Assembly (NCBI GenBank): GCA_014879765.1
Contig: JACSRL010000304.1
Span: 1-14,990, forward strand
Length of the DNA stretch: 14,990 bases
Direction: 5' to 3'
DNA from: Anaerolinea sp.
GTDB lineage: Bacteria > Chloroflexota > Anaerolineae > JAAEKA01
Shown here: piece by piece, positions 8,101-14,122 of the stretch
Position numbering within the stretch: the stretch's first letter is position 1
How the letters are laid out: each line of letters begins with the position of its first letter
Translations under genes and position numbers: made by a program
Notes under the pieces: model-generated
Told to the model about the DNA's origin: nothing
The model's database searches: none
Seen by the model: the letters and a program-made list of their open reading frames with translations, nothing else

Positions 8101-10177
8101 CGCTCAGACCGGCTTCCCGCAGCGCCAGCGTGCGCAGCCTGGTGAGATTGCCCAGTTCCGCTGGCAAGGCGCCGGTGAAATTGTTGTCGCCGAGTGACAG
8201 CTCCTCCAGGTTGGTCAAGCTGCCCAGGCTGGCGGGCAGCGCGCCGGAGAGCAGGTTGTTGCCCAGCTCCAGCGAACGGAGGGCGCTCAACTGGCCGAGT
8301 TCGGCAGGAATCTGGCCGGTAAACTGATTGTTGGCCAGGTGCAGTTCTTCCAGCGCTGGCAGCGCACCGAGGCTGGCGGGCAGCCCGCCGCTCAACTGGT
8401 TGCTGCTGGCCTTGAGCACCCGCAGCGCTTGCAGCCGGCCAAGATCGGCGGGCAGCGCGCCGGTCAACTGGTTGGAGCCAAGATAGATGCTTTCGAGGTC
8501 GGCCAGGTCACCGAGACACGCGGGAATGCTCCCCGTCAACTGATTGTCGGAGAGGCCCAGGAACTGCAGGCCGGCAGCCGCGCAGAGCGTCGCCGGAATG
8601 ACGCCGCTGAGCCGATTGCCCCAGAGGGTCAGCGTCTGCAGCCCTGGGGCATCGACCAGGCCGGCTGGAATTGGCCCGCTGAGTTGATTGACGCCAAAAT
8701 CGAACCCCTGCAGGGCGTCGAGGCCGGCGAAGGTCTCAGGGATGGCGCCGCTGAACTGGTTGCGGGCGCCGTGGAAGAACTGGAGCTTGCCCAGGCTGCC
8801 CAGCGCTGGCGGCAATTCCCCCCGCAGCAGGTTGTCGTTGACGGCAAGCACGCGCAGCTCGCTCAAGGCGCCCAGGCTGGCCGGGAGCGTGCCGGTCAAC
8901 TGGTTGTTGCCGAGGTAGAGTTCGGCAAGCTGTGGGAGCGCGCCCAGGCAGGTGGGAATGGTTCCGGTCAACTGGTTGTCGGACAAGCCCACCGACCGGA
9001 GCGCCGTCGCCGCACAGAGCGCGGCCGGGATCTCGCCGGTGAGGCGGTTGTCCCACACCAGCAGACTCTGCAGGAGGGGCGCACTTGCCAGCCCGGCGGG
9101 GAGGGCGCCGGTGAGCTGGTTGCCGCCCAGGTCCAGCCGCTGGAGCGCAACCATGCCGCCGTACGCGTCGGGAATGGCGCCGGTCAGCTCGTTGCCATAG
9201 GCGGTGAAATGCTCCAGCCGGGCCAGGTCGCCCAGGGCAGCCGGCAGCACTCCCGTCAAGCCGGCGCTGCTCAGGTGGAGTTGGCGCAGTTTGGCGAGAT
9301 TGCCGAGTTCGGCGGGAATTGAGCCGGAGAGCAGATTGCCCGACAGGTAGAGTTCCTCCAGATTGGCGAGGTTGCCCAGGCAGGTCGGGATCACGCCGGT
9401 CAGCTTGTTGTCCGAGAGCGCCAGCACGACCAGGGCGGAATCTGCACAGAGAGTCTGCGGCACGACTCCGGTCAACTGATTGCCCCACAGCAGCAAGTGG
9501 GTGAGGCTGGCCAGCGAACCCAGCGCAGTGGGGATGTTGCCGCTCAGTTGATTGCTGCCCAGGTCCAGCGTGTGCAGCGCGGCCAGGTTGCCCAGCGCGG
9601 CGGGAATGCCGCCGGTGAGTTGGTTGCCTTGCAGACCGAGGCGGGTCAGCCGGGTCAGGCTGCCCAGGCTGGCCGGGATGCCGCCGGTGAGCTGGTTGAC
9701 GCCCAGGAACAGTTGACGCAGTTCCACCAGGTTGCCCAGGGTCGTGGGAATCGAACCGGTCAGGTGATTCTCGGACAAGACCAGATCTTGCAAGGCGGTC
9801 AGCGCGCCCAATTCCGTGGGCAGCGCACCGCGGAGGTTGTTGTTGGCCAGCCAGAGGGCGGCGACGCGGCCGTTCACGCACCCCACCCCCGACCAGGAAC
9901 AGACGCTGTTGTTCACCAGCCAGCCGCTGTGATTGCTCCAGGCCGGCCCGCCGGTGGCGTCGAAGAGGGCGACGAGCGCGGCGCAGTCGCCGGCCGGCAC
10001 GTCGGTCGCGGTACTGCAGTCTAAAGCGCTCTGGGTGGCGGGCGCGGCAGGCGGGGCCGGCTGCGCAGCGCGGGCAGGGCCGGCGTCCGCCAGCAGCCAG
10101 ATCCCCAACAGCAGCGGCAGGAGCAGCCTGGCGCAACGCACCAAGAACAGCGTATAGGTGAGGGGAGCATTGGGCAT
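5138..10177 (-). CDS. Secreted LRR-FN3-PPC-C13 caspase-like protease
   Basis: The 1679-residue product starts at the ATG at 10177, seven bases after AAGGA. Residues 1-37 form a signal peptide (hydrophobic 18-30, cleavage likely after ARA). Residues 54-104 resemble a plant-type LRR N-terminal cap ending CSWSGVGC. About 38 leucine-rich repeats of 24 residues follow (105-1010), most with the plant receptor-kinase pattern NxLxGxIP. A fibronectin-III-like domain lies at about 1030-1120, a Thr/Pro/Asn linker to about 1188, and a PPC domain (DAYEDDDRCD, GDEDWVIF) to about 1315. A C13-type protease domain then shows the dyad His1413 (DHGD) and Cys1456 (EACQAGSF). An EF-hand-like loop (DDNGDGRYTTDD) is at 1531-1542, a beta-rich domain follows, and the tail is YLPLIGR. 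The protein is probably exported and may bind a ligand through the LRRs. Legumain-type enzymes cleave after Asn/Asp; specificity here is unknown. The C-terminal third closely matches the partial gene at 14123. Confidence 0.93.
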   Translation of the reverse strand: MPNAPLTYTLFLVRCARLLLPLLLGIWLLADAGPARAAQPAPPAAPATQSALDCSTATDVPAGDCAALVALFDATGGPAWSNHSGWLVNNSVCSWSGVGCVNGRVAALWLANNNLRGALPTELGALTALQDLVLSENHLTGSIPTTLGNLVELRQLFLGVNQLTGGIPASLGSLTRLTRLGLQGNQLTGGIPAALGNLAALHTLDLGSNQLSGNIPTALGSLASLTHLLLWGNQLTGVVPQTLCADSALVVLALSDNKLTGVIPTCLGNLANLEELYLSGNLLSGSIPAELGNLAKLRQLHLSSAGLTGVLPAALGDLARLEHFTAYGNELTGAIPDAYGGMVALQRLDLGGNQLTGALPAGLASAPLLQSLLVWDNRLTGEIPAALCAATALRSVGLSDNQLTGTIPTCLGALPQLAELYLGNNQLTGTLPASLGALSELRVLAVNDNLLRGELPPALGSLGKLQFFHGARNQFSGAIPETFAGLDALQGFDFGVNQLSGPIPAGLVDAPGLQTLTLWGNRLSGVIPATLCAAAGLQFLGLSDNQLTGSIPACLGDLADLESIYLGSNQLTGALPADLGRLQALRVLKASSNQLSGGLPASLGALPALEELHLANNQFTGQIPAELGQLSALRSLELGNNLLSGALPASLGSLTNLEELSLGDNNFTGALPAELGNLTRLRTLALREAGLSDALPASLGNLTQLQQLYLNHNAFTGSIPATLGNLTQVMTLTLNNNQLSGTLPATLGQLANLRSLHLDHNQLSGAIPTAWGDLQNLRYLYAGYNGLTGALPAALGSLTQLRELDLGHNQIIGPLPAQMAGLTNLQKLFLYENQFSGSVPAWLGDLILLEELVLSQNRLTGSLPGELGQLARLRRLQVDFNKLTGALPSTLGNLANLEVLTLWVNELDGPLPASLGNLSQLWMLGLSENAITGTIPAELGNLTALKELHLHTNRLSGPIPAALGNLPALTTLLLDKNALSGEVPPTLQNLTALNSLRLCYNMLETADDSLHAWLDALDPGWSWTQTVPPAAVQVRLLNNTAVEVTWNPIRYQDDGGGYRIEYGVTQGGPYTQNVLIDGKAASSGAVGGLLPGRTYYFVVRSLTPAHSDDNQQNDLVSAPSAEVSIATPTAPTPTFTNTPTNTPTVTPTNTPTNTPTNTPTNTPTNTPTNTPTNTPTNTPTNTPTPVVNPPSTPDAYEDDDRCDLAQPITVDGVMQHRTIAPAGDEDWVIFPVIAGAVYVIDAAVAPASAVNLVMERYRSCEEAPQAITDPTLGHGVYERFTAASTGNMILRLLHHGPLAPGEDWDYRFSVLRLPDTAQLGAVVIVAGHLSSGDFLQANIHHVTDSVYRLFLQKGYPKERIYYLATETELDPDGDGEADVDALATVENLEYAITEWAPSLLEPGRALTLYMMDHGDNDQFFINGVTEVLRTDELNGWLSEVEQAVDDVLINVVIEACQAGSFIQRGQSISGPGRVIVTSTSAQAPAWASPSGAYFSDAFYSALASDRSVASAFFDARWAAKEANPGQEAWLDDNGDGRYTTDDGRIAAQRGFGDAGTFPGPGWQPPLIEWAEVSYGNGGEGVLRARVQVRINSHVEAVAALIYPPDFVPPENGQELVQPAPPVPLLDSNNDGVYVAQYDGFTQPGIYRVVFTAVDRDQQPALPVVVLAGTRSVYLPLIGR
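6633..6776 (-). repeat. Twelve 12-bp units encoding the Thr-Pro-Asn-Thr-Pro linker
   Basis: On the plus strand twelve consecutive 12-bp units follow the pattern GTGTTYGTCGGC. They encode repeated TPTN on the minus strand. Nine are identical except for a T/C change at one position; the last three have drifted. This is an in-frame minisatellite, likely to change length by slippage, in the flexible linker between the fibronectin-III and PPC domains of the LRR protease. Confidence 0.93.
7150..9868 (-). repeat. Leucine-rich repeat array, 72-bp units with a 432-bp super-repeat
   Basis: About 38 units of 24 codons are visible, 37 with a clear G-x-[I/L/V]-P signature and a final degenerate one. Within it a six-unit block recurs three times with exact 432-bp spacing. 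The paired cysteine codons fall at residues 244/266, 388/410 and 532/554. The same blocks carry a W[GD]N[QR]L segment just before the first Cys and an IPTCLG or IPACLG segment at the second. This shows growth by duplication of six-repeat blocks and not only of single repeats. Confidence 0.88.
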
Positions 10178-10184
10178 TGGAGAG

Positions 10185-10189
10185 TCCTT
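10185..10189 (-). promoter_or_regulatory. Ribosome binding site of the LRR-protease gene
   Basis: The minus strand reads AAGGA seven bases before the ATG at 10177, supporting this start and the signal peptide that follows. No convincing promoter was found between here and the repeat element at 10308. Confidence 0.7.
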
Positions 10190-10261
10190 TTCCGAAGAAC
10201 CAACGCAGTTCCTCGATCAATTACCTGTGGGCGCACGTAACCGAGAAATTGTTTGCCAAGT

Positions 10262-10476
10262 CACCTGATTTGACGGGTCTACTTCAGGCTGGGGGCGAAT
10301 CGCACGCCCGCCGGTTGAAACCGGCGTCTGGCACGGAAAACCGGCTAAAGCCCGGTTGTCAGTCGGAGCGATCGCCGGGTTGTCAGTGCGTTTCAACGCA
10401 CTTTTCCTGCCAGACGGGGGTTTCAATCCTCGGCTTCGCCGCCATGCCCCCAACTTGATTTGCACCTGATTTGACG
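10262..10476. repeat. 14-bp direct repeats bracketing copy B
   Basis: The sequence CACCTGATTTGACG occurs at 10262-10275 and again, identically, at 10463-10476. The two copies bracket the palindromic element at 10308-10436. They could be a target-site duplication, a remnant of a tandem duplication, or part of the element. The second copy also overlaps the first bases of the inverted repeat starting at 10470. Confidence 0.6.
10308..10436 (+). repeat. REP-like palindromic element, copy B
   Basis: This copy runs in the orientation opposite to copy A. The left hairpin is CGCCGGTT-GA-AACCGGCG (10309-10326), followed by GTCTGG as in copy A. Next come AACCGGCTAAAGCCCGGTT (a one-base bulge relative to copy A) and a hairpin GTGCGTT-AACGCAC (10386-10401). 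The segment TTTTCCTGCCAGACG precedes a degraded right arm (about 10416-10436). A 13-base segment (10351-10363) is repeated with one change at 10375-10387, adding 24 bases relative to copy A. It lies upstream of the LRR-protease gene, so copies A and B flank that gene as an inverted pair. Confidence 0.78.
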
Positions 10477-10587
10477 CAGAGGCGCGGAGATGCAGAGAAA
10501 CGCAGAGAAAACAGACAGAGTGCACAGCCGTCGCCAGCTTTGCCACTCCTCTGCGAACCCTCTGCGTCGCCGCGTCTATGCGTCAAA
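10470..10587. repeat. 118-bp inverted-repeat element of the GCAGAG type
   Basis: Arms 10470-10497 and 10560-10587 pair at 24 of 28 positions. The stem continues after a one-base offset with CGCAGAG (10501-10507) against CTCTGCG (10549-10555). The motif GCAGAG recurs within each arm. Similar purine-rich GCAGAG inverted repeats are scattered in many bacterial genomes, where they give rise to spurious small ORFs. Here it begins 24 bases downstream of the stop of the RCC1-protease gene and ends the same intergenic region that holds copy B. I see no gene in it. Confidence 0.82.
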
Positions 10588-10611
10588 CTTCCGCCCTTTC
10601 CAAACATTCTC

Positions 10612-13600
10612 TCAGCGCACGATCAGCGGCAGCAGCGCGCGGCTGCCGCTGTTGACGATCACCGGGACAGGCTGCGCCGGCAGGCCATCCTCGTCCTCGG
10701 CATAGATCACGACGCGGTATGCGCCCTGCTGGTCAAATCCCGTGTACTCGGCCGCATACACGTTGTCGGCGCCCGGCTGCAGGACGATGGTCGGCATCAC
10801 TTCGGTGACCAGCTCGTCGCTGGATGGGGGCGGCGTGTAGTCGGGCGGATAGATCACCGCCCACACCCGGCGGACGCGCGTGTCGTCCAGCACCGTGGCG
10901 CGCAGCACACCGCGCCCGCCGGTCACCTGTGCCGGCGGCGACGCGGCGGCGATGTAGGGCGGCCAGGCCTCGCCCAGCGTGCCGGGGATGCCAAAGCCGC
11001 GCTGGGCGGCCACGGCTTCGTCGGCCGGTTCGTTTGGAATGCCGTCGCCGTCGCCGTCCAGCCAGGCGTTCTGGCGCGGGTGGGCCTGCACTGCCGCCTG
11101 TCGTGCGATAATAAAGCTGGAGGCCAGGCTGCTGTTTCGTCCCAGTTCGGCCAGGAAGTGGTCAGAGAAGTGTGCGCCCAGGTTGGAGGTGTAGGCATCG
11201 GCGTCGTCGGTGGTGGCGGTGACGATCACTCGCCCAGGCTTGCTCACCTCATCAGAGCCAACGATAAAGCTGCCGGACTTGCACGCCTCTACGATGACAT
11301 TGACCTTGAGATCAGGTACGTCATTCTCCAACGCGGTAAGCCACGCATCCAGATCCGCGGGCGTCAACCGTTGCGAGCCGTCCAGGTAGAGCACGTCCCG
11401 GTCGCCGTGATCCACCAGGAACACAGTGAGCGGCCGCTGTGCGTCGACCTTGTCCCTAGCCCAGGTGGTGATCGCCGTGCGCAGCGCGCTGACCGAGGGC
11501 AGGGCATCGGCGCCGGGCTGGCCCAGATCCGTGGTGAGGTAAAGGATGCGGTCGTCGGGGTAGTCTCGATCACGGAAGAGATTGTAGACTGTGCGCGCCA
11601 CGTAGGTGATTTTGGGCTGCGCCGGGTCGTTGGACCGTTTGCGCCCGGCAACCAGGATCAAGGCGCCGGGGCCGGCATCCTGGTCCAACCGGCGCACCGA
11701 AAGCCGGTAGGCCACGTGCGCGCCGGCCACAGCCGGGTCATGGTTGAGCAGGCGCAGATAGACCGGGCCGTCTGCTGCTGGCGTGTAGTCGTCGATGCGC
11801 ACGCCGTTGCTGAAGGAATAGCCCTGACTGGCGTCCGGCAAGCCAACGCAGTCGATATAGAATTCCAGCATCAAGTCAGCCGGCGAATCCGGCAAGGGCA
11901 TGGCGTCGATCTGGTAGATCGCGCCGGCTGCCGCGTCGAAGCGGACCCAGTCTTCGTCACCCTGGCGTTGGAGGGTATGTCGCTGACTTACGCCATCTGC
12001 GCTGATGGTGCGGGCGGATGGGCAGTCGTCGTCTGGTTCATAGGCGTCAGCAGGGGAGGCTGACGTTACCGTTGGTGTGCTGGTCGGCGTGGGCGTGTTC
12101 GTCGGCGTAGGCGTGGGCGTGTTTGTTGGCGTAGGCGAGGGTGTGTTTGTTGGCGTAGGCGTAGACGTACCTGTTGGCGTGGGTGAGGGTGTGAACGTCG
12201 CAGTGGGGGTGCTTGTCGCCTCCCGTAGCACATCTACCGGCGTTGTCCGCCAAGCATTGCCGTCACCCAGTTGGCCGCTGCTATTCCATCCCCAACAGTT
12301 AGCGCCCCCGGACGCAGTCACGGCACAGGTATGGTACCAACCTGCCGTGATGGCGCTCACCCCGCTGGCTAGCCCCACCACACCCACCGGCGTGCTACTG
12401 CTCGCCGTCGTACCGTCGCCCAGTCGACCGTCGTAATTCGCTCCCCAGCACTTGGCGCCCCCAACCGTGGTCAATGCGCAGGTATGACGGTCGCCCGCTG
12501 AGATGGCGTTCATCCCGCTGCCCAGCCCCACCACAGCCACCGGCGTGCTGCTGCTCGCCGTCGAACCGTCGCCCAATTGGCCGATCCAATTCGCTCCCCA
12601 GCACCTGACGCCTCCATTCGTGGTCAAGGCGCAGGTGTGATACCCACCCGCCGTGATAGCGCTCCCCCCACTATTCAGCCCCACAACAGCCACGGGCGTG
12701 TTGCTCGGCGTTGTCGTGCCGTCGCCCAGTTGACCGTCGTCATTCCTTCCCCAGCACTTGACGCCCCCAGCCGTGGTCAGGGCGCAGGTGTGTGAACCAC
12801 CCGCCGTGATAGTGCTTACCCCGCTGCCCAGCCCCACCACAGCCACCGGCGTGCTGCTGTCCGCTGTGGTGCCGTCGCCCAGTTCGCCGTCGCCATTCCT
12901 TCCCCAGCACTTGACGCCCCCGACCGTGGTCAGGGCGCAGGTGTGATCCCCACCCGCCATGACAACGCTCACCCCGCTGCCCAGCCCCACCACAGCCACC
13001 GGCGTGCTGCTGTCCTCTGTCGTGCCGTCGCCCAGTTGGCCGTCGTAATTCGCTCCCCAGCACCTGACGTCCCCGGCCGTGATTAGGGCGCAGGTGTGCG
13101 CATTGCCCGCCGTGATAGTGCTTACCCCGCTGCCCAGACCCAACACATCCACCGGCGTGCTCTTATTCGCTGTCGTACCGTCCCCCAGTCGACCGTCGCC
13201 ATTCCTTCCCCAGCACTTGACGCCCCCTGCCGTGGTCACGGCACAGGTGTGATACCCACCCGCCGTGACGGCGCTCACGCCGCTGCCCAGACCCACCACA
13301 TCCACCGGCGTGCTCCGGTCACTGGTCATGCCGTCGCCCAGTTGACTGTACCAATTCCCCCCCCAGCACTTGACGCCCCCAGCCGTGGTCAGGGCGCAGG
13401 TGTGAGCCCCACCCGCCGTAACAGTGCTTACCCCGCTGCCCAGCCCCACCACAGCCACCGGCGTGCTGCTGTCCGCTGTCGTACCGTCGCCCAGTTCGCC
13501 GTCGCCATTCCATCCCCAGCACTTGACGCCCCCGGCCGTGGTCAGGGCGCAGGTGTGTGAACCACCCGCCGTGACAGCGCTCACCCCGCTGCCCAGCCCC

Positions 13601-14088
13601 ACCACAGCCACCGGCGTGCTGCTGTTCGTCGTCGTGCCGTCGCCCAGTTGGCCGTTACCGTTCCCTCCCCAGCACTTGACGCCCCCGGCCGTGGTCAGGG
13701 CGCAGGTGTGAGAGTAACCTGCCGTGATGGCGCTCACGCCGCTGTCCAGCCCCACCACATCCACCGGTGTGCTCTTGTTCGCCTTCGTGCCGTCGCCCAG
13801 TTCGCCGTAGTAATTGTGTCCCCAGCACTTGACGCCCCCGGCCGTGGTCAAGGCGCAGGTATGGTAGTAACCCGCCGCCACCTGGGCAATGTTGTCCAGG
13901 GGCTGCAGGGCATCGGGGAGCGCAGTCCGCGGCGTCGATAGCCAGAGATTGGGTTGATCCGGTGCAAGTGACGCCGACGCATGCACCGCACGCGCATCAG
14001 AGGTCGCAGTTCCTTGCGCCAGCGCCGTCAGGGCGATGGTTGCCAACGCCACTACTGCCAACAGCCACTTCCACCCATGTTTTAACAT
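10612..14088 (-). CDS. Secreted RCC1-repeat-PPC-C13 caspase-like protease
   Basis: The 1158-residue product starts at the ATG at 14088 behind a perfect AGGAGG. Residues 1-24 are a signal peptide (cleavage likely after ALA). Residues 66-621 hold 11 RCC1-type repeats of 51 residues, each with HTCAx...CWGxNxxxxLGDG; RCC1 repeats form beta-propeller blades. A Thr/Pro/Ser linker occupies 622-678. A PPC-like domain (DAYEPDDDCPSA, GDEDWVRF) spans about 680-800. The C13-type protease domain starts near 808 (ALILVAGRK) and shows the dyad His894 (VDHGD) and Cys936 (EACKSGSF). An Asp-rich WLDGDGDG loop lies at 1009-1016, then a beta-rich domain, and the C-terminus is ALLPLIVR. The back half is paralogous to the LRR protease and the partial gene upstream, but clearly more diverged from both than they are from each other. 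It is probably exported and active outside the membrane. Substrate and ligand are unknown. It lies 34 bases after the stop of the upstream protease gene, suggesting one operon. Confidence 0.93.
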   Translation of the reverse strand: MLKHGWKWLLAVVALATIALTALAQGTATSDARAVHASASLAPDQPNLWLSTPRTALPDALQPLDNIAQVAAGYYHTCALTTAGGVKCWGHNYYGELGDGTKANKSTPVDVVGLDSGVSAITAGYSHTCALTTAGGVKCWGGNGNGQLGDGTTTNSSTPVAVVGLGSGVSAVTAGGSHTCALTTAGGVKCWGWNGDGELGDGTTADSSTPVAVVGLGSGVSTVTAGGAHTCALTTAGGVKCWGGNWYSQLGDGMTSDRSTPVDVVGLGSGVSAVTAGGYHTCAVTTAGGVKCWGRNGDGRLGDGTTANKSTPVDVLGLGSGVSTITAGNAHTCALITAGDVRCWGANYDGQLGDGTTEDSSTPVAVVGLGSGVSVVMAGGDHTCALTTVGGVKCWGRNGDGELGDGTTADSSTPVAVVGLGSGVSTITAGGSHTCALTTAGGVKCWGRNDDGQLGDGTTTPSNTPVAVVGLNSGGSAITAGGYHTCALTTNGGVRCWGANWIGQLGDGSTASSSTPVAVVGLGSGMNAISAGDRHTCALTTVGGAKCWGANYDGRLGDGTTASSSTPVGVVGLASGVSAITAGWYHTCAVTASGGANCWGWNSSGQLGDGNAWRTTPVDVLREATSTPTATFTPSPTPTGTSTPTPTNTPSPTPTNTPTPTPTNTPTPTSTPTVTSASPADAYEPDDDCPSARTISADGVSQRHTLQRQGDEDWVRFDAAAGAIYQIDAMPLPDSPADLMLEFYIDCVGLPDASQGYSFSNGVRIDDYTPAADGPVYLRLLNHDPAVAGAHVAYRLSVRRLDQDAGPGALILVAGRKRSNDPAQPKITYVARTVYNLFRDRDYPDDRILYLTTDLGQPGADALPSVSALRTAITTWARDKVDAQRPLTVFLVDHGDRDVLYLDGSQRLTPADLDAWLTALENDVPDLKVNVIVEACKSGSFIVGSDEVSKPGRVIVTATTDDADAYTSNLGAHFSDHFLAELGRNSSLASSFIIARQAAVQAHPRQNAWLDGDGDGIPNEPADEAVAAQRGFGIPGTLGEAWPPYIAAASPPAQVTGGRGVLRATVLDDTRVRRVWAVIYPPDYTPPPSSDELVTEVMPTIVLQPGADNVYAAEYTGFDQQGAYRVVIYAEDEDGLPAQPVPVIVNSGSRALLPLIVR
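12059..12225 (-). repeat. Low-complexity Thr/Pro/Ser linker-coding stretch
   Basis: Imperfect repeats of GTGTTYGTYGGCGTAGGC type encode a TPTPTNTPSP-like linker between the RCC1 array and the PPC domain. It is the counterpart of the 12-bp minisatellite in the LRR-protease gene but less regular. Confidence 0.85.
12226..13893 (-). repeat. Eleven RCC1-type repeats, 153 bp each
   Basis: A segment reading close to CCCAGCACTTGACGCCCCC on the plus strand recurs every 153 bp, at about 12446, 12599, 12752, 12905, 13058, 13211, 13364, 13517, 13670 and 13823; the most C-terminal unit, near 12290, is more diverged. Units are highly alike at the DNA level. All eleven keep both cysteines of the pattern HTC-x9-CWG. 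RCC1 propellers usually have seven blades, so eleven units do not give a single standard ring. Confidence 0.92.
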
Positions 14089-14097
14089 GGCAACCGT

Positions 14098-14103
14098 CCT
14101 CCT
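14098..14103 (-). promoter_or_regulatory. Strong ribosome binding site of the RCC1-protease gene
   Basis: The minus strand reads AGGAGG nine bases before the ATG at 14088. It sits inside the 34-base gap after the preceding stop codon, which fits translation from a shared mRNA. Confidence 0.85.
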
Positions 14104-14122
14104 GCTCTCCAGAGACTCTTCG

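Noticed and set aside
7150..9868. Possible eukaryotic (plant) contamination because of receptor-kinase-like LRRs
   Set aside because: The gene is a single uninterrupted frame with a ribosome binding site and a signal peptide. It is joined in frame to domains shared with bacterial neighbours on the same contig.
10471..12063. Plus-strand open frame of 530 codons starting MTQRRGDAEKRR
   Set aside because: The start is the translated GCAGAG inverted-repeat element and the rest is antisense to the RCC1-protease gene. This is a known type of spurious ORF.
12226..13893. Regularly spaced repeats that might suggest a CRISPR array
   Set aside because: The period is 153 bp, the repeats are contiguous and in frame, and they encode RCC1 units; there are no unique spacers and no cas genes.
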